Shown here: positions 34,755 to 42,425 of the stretch, in pieces
Layout of the letters: the number at the start of each line of letters is the position of its first letter
Position numbering within the stretch: position 1 is the first letter of the stretch
Origin: Negadavirga shengliensis
Lineage (GTDB): Bacteria; Bacteroidota; Bacteroidia; Cytophagales; Cyclobacteriaceae
Reading direction: 5' to 3'
NCBI RefSeq assembly: GCF_042652345.1
Contig: NZ_JBHSJJ010000014.1
Location: forward strand, 62,001 to 126,000
DNA length: 64,000 nt
Made by a program: the position numbers and the translations under genes
The notes under the pieces: generated by a model
What the model was told of the DNA's origin: nothing
What the model saw: only the letters and a program-made list of their open reading frames with translations
Databases searched by the model: none

Positions 34755-35555
34755 TCAGTAGTATAGAATACGGTTACCACGCTGCACTGATGGGTTGAAA
34801 AACAACACGCCACATTCAAAAAAATCCAAACTTAAAGTCACTCCTGAAAAGTCTTTTACCGTTTCCCAGGCCTTCTTCATGCCTGAAGACCAATGGATGT
34901 CCCCGATTACCATAATACTTTCTGCATGCAGGTAGGGCCATATCATCTGACAATACGCCAGCGTGGCCTCATAAGTATGGTTCGCATCCAGAAGGGCAAA
35001 ATCAACCGGCAAACCTTTCTTTAAAACAAGGGGCAGGTTACCGGTTATGTCCCCCTCCACAAAATGTATATTCTCTTTCCCATCAAGCAAATTTCTGGCC
35101 AACGCCACCAACGAACCGGCCCCTTCAAAAGTATACAGGTCCCCTTTGGTCACCTCCGCCAAATAAGCCGTATTTAATCCCACACTGGTACCCAATTCCA
35201 CTACCATGTGCGCAGGAGTGGACCGGCACAAAAACTGATAAAGCAGGGAATATTTCAACGGGCTGCTGCTATAACGTGTAATCGAGGAGAGTTTGCGCCG
35301 ATTCCCTGACAAAAACCGGGATCCTGCCCCCATATCCTTTATCTGCACATATTCCTTACTCCGACGCAGTGCTCTTCTTCTTTCCTCCAGGACGGGATTT
35401 CCTTTTTTATTTTTCTTTCTATAATTCAGAAGTGACGTATATAAATGATAGAGGAACGGAGATTGAAGGCTGTAGGCGCTTTCCCGTAAAAAAAAATATT
35501 TGCCATATTCCCAAAGATGAAAAAACAATAGCAACCGGTTAATTATCAAAAACAT
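34755..35555 (-). CDS. Class I SAM-dependent methyltransferase
   Basis: 266 residues. The SAM-binding motif I is VVELGTSVGLNTAYLAEV, followed by the acidic residue in YTFEGAGS and motif-II-like VDFALLDANHTYEA. The arrangement resembles O-methyltransferase-type proteins. The N-terminal 70 residues are basic and aromatic. It overlaps the apaG gene by 17 bases, so the two are co-transcribed. The acceptor substrate is unknown. Confidence 0.82.
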   Translation of the reverse strand: MFLIINRLLLFFHLWEYGKYFFLRESAYSLQSPFLYHLYTSLLNYRKKNKKGNPVLEERRRALRRSKEYVQIKDMGAGSRFLSGNRRKLSSITRYSSSPLKYSLLYQFLCRSTPAHMVVELGTSVGLNTAYLAEVTKGDLYTFEGAGSLVALARNLLDGKENIHFVEGDITGNLPLVLKKGLPVDFALLDANHTYEATLAYCQMIWPYLHAESIMVIGDIHWSSGMKKAWETVKDFSGVTLSLDFFECGVLFFNPSVQRGNRILYY

Positions 35556-35925
35556 CAGCTATCAACTGAAACTCCGGAATCCCCACTTCGATGATTTTCC
35601 CATCCATAAGCTTTTCCACCTCATATTTACCTTTCATTTTTCCCATTCCTGACCGCAGGTTACAACCGGAAACATATTGATGGGTTGCCCCTGGTTCAAG
35701 AACAGGCTGTTGCCCTACCACACCGTCTCCCTCTATGATTTTAAGCGTTTCACCTGCGTCATATATTTCCCATCTTCTCCGAAGCACCTGTATGGTGGCT
35801 GGGCTGTAGTTTTCTATGGTGACTTTGTAGGTAAATACAAAATGATGCTGATGAGGACTGGAAAATTCCTGCTGATAAGTCGATTCTACGCTTACTTTTA
35901 TCCCTTCCGTGATTGCAGTTACCAT
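35539..35925 (-). CDS. apaG: ApaG domain protein
   Basis: 128 residues from ATG 35925 (MVTAITEGIKVSVES, the usual ApaG start); a longer frame would need TTG 35943. The single fibronectin-like domain shows FTYKVTIENYSPATIQVLRRRW, GDGVVGQQPVLEPGATHQYVSGC and MKGKYEVE, all ApaG hallmarks. In enterobacteria apaG is linked with apaH and with Co2+ resistance; the molecular role is unclear. Here it pairs with the methyltransferase gene. Confidence 0.92.
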   Translation of the reverse strand: MVTAITEGIKVSVESTYQQEFSSPHQHHFVFTYKVTIENYSPATIQVLRRRWEIYDAGETLKIIEGDGVVGQQPVLEPGATHQYVSGCNLRSGMGKMKGKYEVEKLMDGKIIEVGIPEFQLIADVFDN

Positions 35926-35998
35926 TTTGATTTTGTCTTTCAAAAACTTATTCGAAATTTAGGGTTTGGAATCAAATATACCAATTTATATTATTTAA

Positions 35999-36661
35999 AT
36001 GGACGTCAAAATTGAGAAAACCTGGAAAGAAATGCTATGCCAGGAATTTACTAAACCCTACTTTGAAAATCTGGTAAATTTTGTAAAGAATGAATACAGG
36101 TCCAAAATCATTTATCCTAAAGGTAAAGATATATTCAATGCTTTCCACCATTGTCCCTTTGACCAGGTAAAAGTGATCATATTGGGTCAGGATCCTTACC
36201 ATGGACCCGGACAGGCACATGGCTTGTCATTTTCTGTGCAGGAAGGTATCCCCTTTCCTCCATCACTGGTTAACATTTTCAAAGAGTTGAAAGAAGACAC
36301 AGGTACTCCCATCCCGCCCCATGGCAACCTTGAAAAATGGGCAAAACAAGGAGTGCTTTTGCTTAATGCCACCCTCACCGTAGAAGCCCATAAGGCAGGA
36401 AGCCACCAAAACAAGGGCTGGGAACTGTTTACCGATGCGGTGATCGAACAGCTGGCTGTTAGAAAAGAAAACCTGGTTTTTATGCTTTGGGGAGGCTACG
36501 CGAAAAGAAAAGCGGACAAAATCCCCCCAAACAGGCACCTTAAGCTCTATGCCCCCCATCCCAGTCCACTGTCTGCCCATAGAGGCTTTTTGGGATGCAG
36601 GCACTTTTCCCAAGCCAACGCCTATCTACGGGAAAACGGGATGAATGAAATAGTTTGGTAA
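35999..36661 (+). CDS. ung: Uracil-DNA glycosylase, family 1
   Basis: 220 residues with all Ung motifs: GQDPYHGPGQAHGLSFSV (water-activating Asp in GQDPYH), FPPSLVNIFKEL, LLLNATLTV, and the DNA-intercalation loop HPSPLSAHRGFLGCRHFSQAN with the catalytic His. It removes uracil from DNA at the start of base excision repair. It is a single gene, divergent from apaG. Confidence 0.97.
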   Translation: MDVKIEKTWKEMLCQEFTKPYFENLVNFVKNEYRSKIIYPKGKDIFNAFHHCPFDQVKVIILGQDPYHGPGQAHGLSFSVQEGIPFPPSLVNIFKELKEDTGTPIPPHGNLEKWAKQGVLLLNATLTVEAHKAGSHQNKGWELFTDAVIEQLAVRKENLVFMLWGGYAKRKADKIPPNRHLKLYAPHPSPLSAHRGFLGCRHFSQANAYLRENGMNEIVW

Positions 36662-36822
36662 CGGGAAATAGAAAGTCTTCGTTTTGCTGTGGGGCATTGG
36701 TCTTTTGCGGCCTCTGATGGGGTTGAATAGAGCGGCCTCGATTACAGCGAAGCTAACGGAATATCGTCACAAACGACCTTACGGATGCTATTGCAATGAA
36801 TGTGACCTGTCATATGACAAAA

Positions 36823-37073
36823 TCATCTCAACGGCTTTTGTCTGGAAAAACGGATATTGATCAATTCGATTTGCTTCTTTCTTGGCTTGAGCCGATATGT
36901 TGCTTTTGGCTTTTCTCCGGTATCTCCGGATACTCTCTGAGAAGCTCAAAAAAACCGAAAGACTGGCGAACAAACTTGCTGACCTCTTATTCTGTAAAAT
37001 GGGTTTCAAGGTAGACAATGATCTTTGCATAACCTGTTTGGACGCGCTTGGTCCAAACAATATCTAAAGCCAT
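36823..37073 (-). pseudogene. Remnant of a RelE/ParE-family toxin
   Basis: Begins at ATG 37073, overlapping the antitoxin stop by 10 bases, as in many type II pairs. It reads MALDIVWTKRVQTGYAKIIV, then YLETHFTE, a TAA, then EVSKFVRQSFGFFELLREYP in the same frame. After that the family sequence continues in another frame as TYRLKPRKKQIELINIRFSRQ, matching the usual C-terminal strands of RelE/ParE toxins, to TGA at 36823-36825. So there is one in-frame stop, one frame change, and the total is about 83 codons where relatives have 95-100, suggesting an internal deletion. The toxin is certainly inactive if the sequence is right. Confidence 0.7.
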
Positions 37074-37290
37074 TTTTTATATTTTGACATCACTTCCTTG
37101 TGGGGAGTTACCTCGTCATGATCTGCTTGGGCAAGACCTTCTGCTATTTCGGCCCGCTCTTCCGCGTCGATCTTATCCCACCAGTCCGCTTCTTTTTTTT
37201 CTTCAAAGAAATGAACTCATTAAGTATTTTGACATCATTAAGCCCAGCAATCCATTCTATCAATCGCAATTTCTCTGCCTGAATGTCCAT
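37064..37290 (-). pseudogene. Antitoxin of a type II toxin-antitoxin pair, frameshifted at an A8 run
   Basis: Starts at ATG 37290, 48 bases behind lepB on the same strand. Frame 1 reads MDIQAEKLRLIEWIAGLNDV, then KILNEFISLKK, and runs into an 8-A tract (37200-37193). Read one frame over, the protein continues as EADWWDKIDAEERAEIAEGL, then AQADHDEVTPHKEVMSKYKKWL to TAG at 37064-37066. ADWW and TPHxEVM are hallmarks of the small Bacteroidota/Cyanobacteria antitoxins that pair with RelE/ParE toxins. One more A would give 75 intact residues. The tract also contains A AAA AAG in phase for a -1 shift, so programmed slippage cannot be excluded. Confidence 0.75.
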
Positions 37291-37338
37291 ATCAATCCGT
37301 TTTTTTCAAAACAACAATTTATTGGCTCAATCCATTCT

Positions 37339-38415
37339 TCAATGGATGGATTTGAAGAACCGGCTCCACCTGATTTTGTTGAACATGGACTTGTGTTTTT
37401 CCAATGAAAGCCACAAAAACCAGGCTTTGCCCACCACGTGATCTTCGGGAACAAAACCCCAAAACCGGGAATCAAGTGAATCATGACGGTTATCTCCCAT
37501 CATAAAATAGTAATCCTGACGAAAGGTATAGCTGTCCTGCCTTTGCCCGTCTACATACAAATCATTGCCTTCTATATTCACATTTTTCAGTCCTTCAAAT
37601 TTCTCGATGGTATAGCCATATTTACGGACGTTATCCTCATCCAACGGGATGGTCCAGCCTTTTGCCGGAACCTCCAATGGACCGTAATGATCCTTGTTCC
37701 ATCCAAAAAATGCCCCATCGGGGAAGATGTTCGGATCCCCCTGACCCGGTTTGTTGGTTCTTTTTTTCACAGAAGAAACCGCAGGCGATTTTTCCAATTC
37801 TTCTACCATTTCGGCCGTAGCAAACACGAAATATCCGGAATTATCAGAAAATGGATAATAGCTGTCCGGGTTGATGCCGTAACGGTCAAAGAATTCCATA
37901 TTCAGTGTTCTGTTGGTCATCACGTCATAAGAAAACTGCATTTCCCCGGGATTTTCTGTAGGAGTACCGTTGATGTATATCTGGGTATCCCGGATCTCAA
38001 TCACATCTCCCGGAATGGCCACCGCTCTTTTGATATAATTGGTTTTCAGATCTGCAGGGTGCCAATATTCCTCGGGATAGTTGAATACGACCACATCATT
38101 TCTTTCAATACTGGAAAAGCCAGGCAACCTATAATAGGGCAATTGTATGGCATCCGAATAGGAAGGGATTTCCGTCCCCCATATCTTCTGGTGGGTCAAA
38201 GGTACCTGTAGAATGGTTTTGGGGATTCTGGTTCCGTAATGCATTTTGCTCACGAAAAGAAAATCCCCCACCAGCAGTGATTTCTCCATGGAAGCAGTGG
38301 GGATGGTAAATGGCTCCAACAGCAACCACCTTATCAAGCTGGCTGCTATGACTGCAAATAAAAGGGCATCCACCCATTCTCTTATAGCTGATTTCCTCTG
38401 GTTCTTTTTGCTCAT
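37339..38415 (-). CDS. lepB: Signal peptidase I
   Basis: 358 residues, long as in other Bacteroidota because of an insert between the catalytic Lys and the last conserved block. A membrane helix (about 15-33) precedes the nucleophile Ser42 in PTASMEKSLLVGDFLFV; Lys129 in KRAVAIPGDVIEI is the general base; GDNRHDSLDSRFWGFVPEDHVVGKA is the conserved C-terminal box. It cleaves Sec and Tat signal peptides. It follows dapB by 12 bases in the parA-parB-DUF5683-dapB-lepB series. Confidence 0.97.
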   Translation of the reverse strand: MSKKNQRKSAIREWVDALLFAVIAASLIRWLLLEPFTIPTASMEKSLLVGDFLFVSKMHYGTRIPKTILQVPLTHQKIWGTEIPSYSDAIQLPYYRLPGFSSIERNDVVVFNYPEEYWHPADLKTNYIKRAVAIPGDVIEIRDTQIYINGTPTENPGEMQFSYDVMTNRTLNMEFFDRYGINPDSYYPFSDNSGYFVFATAEMVEELEKSPAVSSVKKRTNKPGQGDPNIFPDGAFFGWNKDHYGPLEVPAKGWTIPLDEDNVRKYGYTIEKFEGLKNVNIEGNDLYVDGQRQDSYTFRQDYYFMMGDNRHDSLDSRFWGFVPEDHVVGKAWFLWLSLEKHKSMFNKIRWSRFFKSIH

Positions 38416-38427
38416 TTTCCGGTTTTA

Positions 38428-39156
38428 TTAAAAGGTCAAAAAATCATTCATATCCAATACTCCCTTTTTGTCCTTTATCCATTCGGCCACCAATACGGCT
38501 CCCAATGCAAATCCTTCCCTGCTGTGGGCAGTATGTTTAATTTCAATGTCGTCTATTTTTGAGTGGTACGTGACGATATGGGTGCCGGGAGCAGGATCTA
38601 TCCTCTTTGCTACGACAGGAAGTTCCTGATCTTCAACCTTTTCCTCTTTAACCAACTTCCAGGTTTTAACCTTTTCCATTTCTTCAATGATTCCTTCAGC
38701 CAATGTAATGGCGGTCCCACTGGGTGCATCTTTTTTTTCCGTATGGTGAACTTCTTCCATGCTTACTTGATAATCACGCTGATCGTTCATAAGCCTGGCC
38801 AAAAAGCGGTTGACTTTGAAGAAAATATTAACACCTATACTGAAATTGGAAGCATAAAAAAACGCACCTTTTTGCGCTTCACAAAGTTTTTCTATTTCGG
38901 GTTTCTTTTCAAGCCAGCCGGTGGTGCCACTTACCACAGGTATATTGTTTTGCAAACACCATCGGATATTGTCGTAAGCTGCCTCCGGTTGGCTGAATTC
39001 AATGGCTACATCCACTTTGGCGGTGTCCAGCGTTTCCAGGTCACTTACATTTTCTATGTTAATTCTGGCTGCTATCTTATGTCCTCTTTCTTCGGCAATT
39101 TGGGAAATGATCCTGCCCATTTTCCCGTAACCCAAAATCAATATGTTCATCATCAA
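38428..39156 (-). CDS. dapB: 4-hydroxy-tetrahydrodipicolinate reductase
   Basis: 242 residues. The dinucleotide motif is GYGKMGRII; SGTTGWLEK, ASNFSIGVNIFFKV and the catalytic HHTEKKDAPSGTA are DapB signatures. It makes tetrahydrodipicolinate for lysine and meso-diaminopimelate synthesis. The start overlaps the end of the DUF5683 gene by four bases. The protein could begin at the first or second of the Met pair. Confidence 0.97.
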   Translation of the reverse strand: MMMNILILGYGKMGRIISQIAEERGHKIAARINIENVSDLETLDTAKVDVAIEFSQPEAAYDNIRWCLQNNIPVVSGTTGWLEKKPEIEKLCEAQKGAFFYASNFSIGVNIFFKVNRFLARLMNDQRDYQVSMEEVHHTEKKDAPSGTAITLAEGIIEEMEKVKTWKLVKEEKVEDQELPVVAKRIDPAPGTHIVTYHSKIDDIEIKHTAHSREGFALGAVLVAEWIKDKKGVLDMNDFLTF

Positions 39157-39773
39157 AATTTTATTTTCAAAGATATTCCCACCGAGGCACTGGAGGCCAT
39201 AATTGGTTCTACCGATGGTTCTATTTTAAAACTCAAGTCGTCACTGACATCAAAACCGGCCAAATGCGCGTCCACAAATGCATCAACTGCCCCAAAAGCG
39301 TAGATGGCGCCAAACACCAAATATATGGCGTCCCTATTCCTCCTCCAATAATTAACGTTCCTCACGATACCGTCCTGATTGAGATTGGGAAATGGATTAG
39401 GTTCTGTTCCTTCCCTAATGATATCCAAAGCAACCAGAAAACGTTGATACCTCCTATTATTGAATTCCAGAAAGTATATCGAGGTAATCACTCCTCCATA
39501 TAATATGGGAAGTTTCCATACTTTTTCATTATAAACCTGACCAGCTCCGGGAAGCAGCAGAGACAGCCACAAAGCTTTATTCGGATCCTTGTATTTTGGA
39601 GAAGTTTCCTCAGGTAGCGTCTCCTCCTTTCTTTCCACCGTATCACTTTCTACCTGTGCATTCCCCTCACAGATGCCCAAAAATAATAAAATAAAAACTA
39701 CAATAGTATTTCTACTATAAACTATTATCCGCTTCATTCCATCCCCCTCCATAAAAAACCCGGCAAAGCTCAC
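39153..39773 (-). CDS. DUF5683 domain protein
   Basis: 206 residues with an N-terminal signal or membrane segment (IIVYSRNTIVVFILLFLGI). The conserved block NKALWLSLLLPGAGQVYNEK, then WKLPILYGGVITSIYFLEFNNRRY, defines DUF5683, found nearly always between parB and dapB in Bacteroidota. Two further hydrophobic stretches suggest a membrane protein. Function is unknown; the constant position suggests a link to cell envelope or chromosome segregation. Confidence 0.88.
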   Translation of the reverse strand: MSFAGFFMEGDGMKRIIVYSRNTIVVFILLFLGICEGNAQVESDTVERKEETLPEETSPKYKDPNKALWLSLLLPGAGQVYNEKVWKLPILYGGVITSIYFLEFNNRRYQRFLVALDIIREGTEPNPFPNLNQDGIVRNVNYWRRNRDAIYLVFGAIYAFGAVDAFVDAHLAGFDVSDDLSFKIEPSVEPIMASSASVGISLKIKF

Positions 39774-39781
39774 GGTGGTGG

Positions 39782-40720
39782 TCAGATCAATTCAAGAATT
39801 TCAAGAATACGGTTAAGATCACTGGTGGAGTGAAATGGAATCTTGATCTCGCCTTTGTCCTTAGCATCTGCCTTTAAAGAAACTTTAGTGCCAAAATGGG
39901 AAGCCAGCTTTTGTTGCAGTTTATTGATCTCATATTTTTTTACAGGATCCATTGTCCCTGTTTCCGGTCTCTCCTTTTCCTCCCCGCTGTTGTTAAGCGC
40001 TTTCACCAAGGCCTCAACTTTCCTCACACTCAATTCTTCGGCCACAGTCCGTTTATAAATGGCAAGCTGCCTATCCACATCCTCAATATTGATGAGCGCC
40101 CTGGCATGGCCCATGCTGATTTTCTGGTCCCTGATACCCGCCTGGATATCAGGAGGAAGCTTCAATAACCTTAGGTAATTGTTTACCGTAGTCCTGTTTT
40201 TGCCGACCCTATCTCCCAACTGCTCCTGCTTCAAATCACACTCTGTCAACAACCGCTGGTAAGAATGTGCTATTTCGAGGGCGTTAAGGTTTTCTCTCTG
40301 GATATTTTCTATAAGCGCCATCTCCAGCATCTGCTGGTCATTGGCTGTCCTGATGTAAGCAGGGATTTTTTCCAATCCTGCAAGTTTAGAAGCCTGAAAT
40401 CTCCTTTCTCCTGAAATCAACTGGTACTCGTTGTCAGCCAGTCTCCTTACAGTAATGGGCTGGATAATCCCCTGCACGGCTATGGACTCAGAAAGCTCCT
40501 GCAAAGCTTCTTTATCAAAATGTGTCCGTGGCTGGAAGGGGTTTACCTGGATTTCTCCGAGAGGAATCTCGAATATCCCGGCCACGGGATTAGCGGCTTT
40601 TTCTGTCTCTGCGTTACCCTTTTGAGGAGAGTCCTGAAGCAATGCCCCCAGTCCTCTCCCCAAAGCGCTCTTCTTCTTGCTGCTTTTGTTGGTTTTGACG
40701 TTGGTTTTGTTTTCAGCCAT
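39782..40720 (-). CDS. parB: ParB chromosome partition protein
   Basis: 312 residues. The CTPase/nuclease-like N-domain has PFQPRTHFDKEALQELSESI and GERRFQASKLAGL (ParB boxes I and II); the HTH has LTECDLKQEQLGDRVGKNRTTVNNYLRLL and MGHARALI. The basic N-terminus with ALGRGLGALL interacts with ParA in relatives. It loads at parS and spreads by CTP binding. It is 15 bases downstream of parA. I found no parS-like 16-mer in this window. Confidence 0.97.
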   Translation of the reverse strand: MAENKTNVKTNKSSKKKSALGRGLGALLQDSPQKGNAETEKAANPVAGIFEIPLGEIQVNPFQPRTHFDKEALQELSESIAVQGIIQPITVRRLADNEYQLISGERRFQASKLAGLEKIPAYIRTANDQQMLEMALIENIQRENLNALEIAHSYQRLLTECDLKQEQLGDRVGKNRTTVNNYLRLLKLPPDIQAGIRDQKISMGHARALINIEDVDRQLAIYKRTVAEELSVRKVEALVKALNNSGEEKERPETGTMDPVKKYEINKLQQKLASHFGTKVSLKADAKDKGEIKIPFHSTSDLNRILEILELI

Positions 40721-40735
40721 GCTGTATTTCTTCTA

Positions 40736-41515
40736 TCAGTTTACTTTAGCCATGCCGTTTTTTGTGGCAATTTCGTTAGCCAGGTTAAGGTAAGACACCG
40801 CCCCCTTTCCCGTAGCATCAAATGCGACTGCCGGCATCCCATAACTTGGAGATTCACCCAATTTGACATTTCTCGGTATAATGGTTTCGAAAGTCATATT
40901 CTTAAAATGCATCCTGACCTCTTCCACCACCTGATTGGAAAGTCTCAATCTAACATCATACATGGTCAAAAGAATCCCCTCAATTTCAAGTCCCTGGTTA
41001 AGGCGGGTTTGTATGATCTTGATGGTATTCAGCAATTTACCCAGACCTTCCAATGCAAAATATTCACACTGAACGGGAATGATGACGGAGTTGGCAGCTG
41101 TCAATGCATTGATCGTAATCAAGCCAAGTGAAGGCGAACAATCAATGATCACAAAATCATAATCTTCCCGTACCTCCTGGATCACTTCCTTCATTTTTTC
41201 CTCCCGGTTATCCAGGTTCACCATTTCCACTTCAGCTCCTACCAAATCGATGTGCGAAGGAACCAAGTCCAGATTCTCAATTTCCGTATGGATGATGATG
41301 TCCTTAATTTCATCTTCGTTTACCATACATTCATATATGCTGGTACTGATGTTTTTGGGATCATATCCGAGGCCTGAAGTTGTATTGGCCTGGGGATCTG
41401 CATCTATAACCAACGTTTTATATTCCAAGACAGCCAAACTGGCCGCAAGGTTCATAGCAGTGGTTGTTTTACCAACCCCACCTTTCTGATTTGCAATCGC
41501 TATTACTTTTCCCAT
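40736..41515 (-). CDS. parA: ParA chromosome partition ATPase
   Basis: 259 residues of the Soj type without an N-terminal HTH. The deviant Walker A is QKGGVGKTTTAMNLA; A' is VIDADPQANTTSGLG; Walker B FVIIDCSPSLGLITINAL. It binds DNA as an ATP dimer and drives origin segregation with ParB. It lies six bases downstream of the metal-dependent hydrolase gene, forming the head of the conserved par-dapB-lepB series. Confidence 0.97.
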   Translation of the reverse strand: MGKVIAIANQKGGVGKTTTAMNLAASLAVLEYKTLVIDADPQANTTSGLGYDPKNISTSIYECMVNEDEIKDIIIHTEIENLDLVPSHIDLVGAEVEMVNLDNREEKMKEVIQEVREDYDFVIIDCSPSLGLITINALTAANSVIIPVQCEYFALEGLGKLLNTIKIIQTRLNQGLEIEGILLTMYDVRLRLSNQVVEEVRMHFKNMTFETIIPRNVKLGESPSYGMPAVAFDATGKGAVSYLNLANEIATKNGMAKVN

Positions 41516-41521
41516 TATTTC

Positions 41522-42205
41522 TTAAAGGGTGATACTTTCTCCAATATTAAGTAAAACCAGTTCTTTCCCGGCAGTTGTTGCTGTTTTTTTTGCGTGGTCC
41601 TTATCTATTTCCACATAAGGGAAGGTGTCATAATGCATTCCGATGATTTTGTCCGTGCCCACAAAATCGGCGGCCCTCACCGCATCTTCGATTCCCATTG
41701 TAAAATTGTCTCCGATCGGCATGAGGGCAAAATCAATTTCAAACTCATCCGCTATCAGCTTCATGTCATAAGTAAGGGCCGTGTCCCCCGCAAAATAAAA
41801 AGTCCGGGATTCGCTTTGAACCACAAAACCTCCTGGATTGCCGCCAGGACTTCCATCGGGGAGGGTGCTGCTGTGGATAGCGTTAACATATTTCACTTTC
41901 CCAAAATCAAATTTTTTAGCCCCACCATGGTTCATCGGATGAACGTTTTCAATTCCCTTATCCTGAAACCAGCTCACCACTTCAAAATTTGAGACCAAAG
42001 TGGCGCCACTGCGTTTGGCTATACTTTCCACATCTGCTACATGGTCACTATGACCATGGGTTACCAATATAAAATCCGGATGGAGATCCTCTGTATTTAT
42101 GTCTTTGGCAAGTTCATTAGGTGTAATGAACGGATCAAATAAAACCTTTTTACCCCCAATTGTCGCAATAAATGCAGAATGTCCTAAATAAGTCAATTCT
42201 ATCAT
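41522..42205 (-). CDS. UPF0173-type metal-dependent hydrolase (MBL fold)
   Basis: About 227 residues from ATG 42205 (MIELTYLGHSAF); ATG 42217 is four residues further up and equally possible. The metallo-beta-lactamase fold shows HGHSDH for one metal site, FAGDTALTYDM, and GMHYDTFP at the end, the pattern of UPF0173 (YtkL-like) proteins. The substrate is unknown. It is the first gene before parA; a TATATTTG box at 42239-42246 on the minus strand may drive the unit. Confidence 0.9.
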   Translation of the reverse strand: MIELTYLGHSAFIATIGGKKVLFDPFITPNELAKDINTEDLHPDFILVTHGHSDHVADVESIAKRSGATLVSNFEVVSWFQDKGIENVHPMNHGGAKKFDFGKVKYVNAIHSSTLPDGSPGGNPGGFVVQSESRTFYFAGDTALTYDMKLIADEFEIDFALMPIGDNFTMGIEDAVRAADFVGTDKIIGMHYDTFPYVEIDKDHAKKTATTAGKELVLLNIGESITL

Positions 42206-42238
42206 GTCCTTTGTCAATTTTAGTTCACGAAAGGTTTA

Positions 42239-42246
42239 CAAATATA
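42239..42246 (-). promoter_or_regulatory. Possible -7 box for the hydrolase-parA operon
   Basis: On the minus strand the sequence is TATATTTG, a match to TAnnTTTG, about 33 bases before the ATG at 42205. There is no clean TTG 19 bases upstream, so support is partial. Confidence 0.35.
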
Positions 42247-42374
42247 TCATTTAAATCGAAACTACAGAGAGGAATTTTTCCAAATGAGGGTTCATCCAAC
42301 CCATAAATCATTCAATTTAAACGGTTTAAAACATTTTATTAAGGACAAAGATTGGGATTAAAAAGTTACGATAC

Positions 42375-42404
42375 AAAAAGAGGGACATGTAATCCATGTC
42401 CCTC
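42375..42404 (-). terminator. Intrinsic terminator of pyrG-yidC
   Basis: On the minus strand GAGGGACATG and CATGTCCCTC form a perfect 10-bp stem with a five-base loop, followed by TTTTT. It lies 21 bases after the yidC stop. Confidence 0.88.
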
Positions 42405-42425
42405 CGGCCGTTTTGTGAAAACTTA

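Noticed and set aside
36788..37060. 90-codon minus-strand frame as a separate protein
   Set aside because: It runs through the toxin remnant in a wrong frame; the recognisable RelE/ParE pieces lie in the other two frames.
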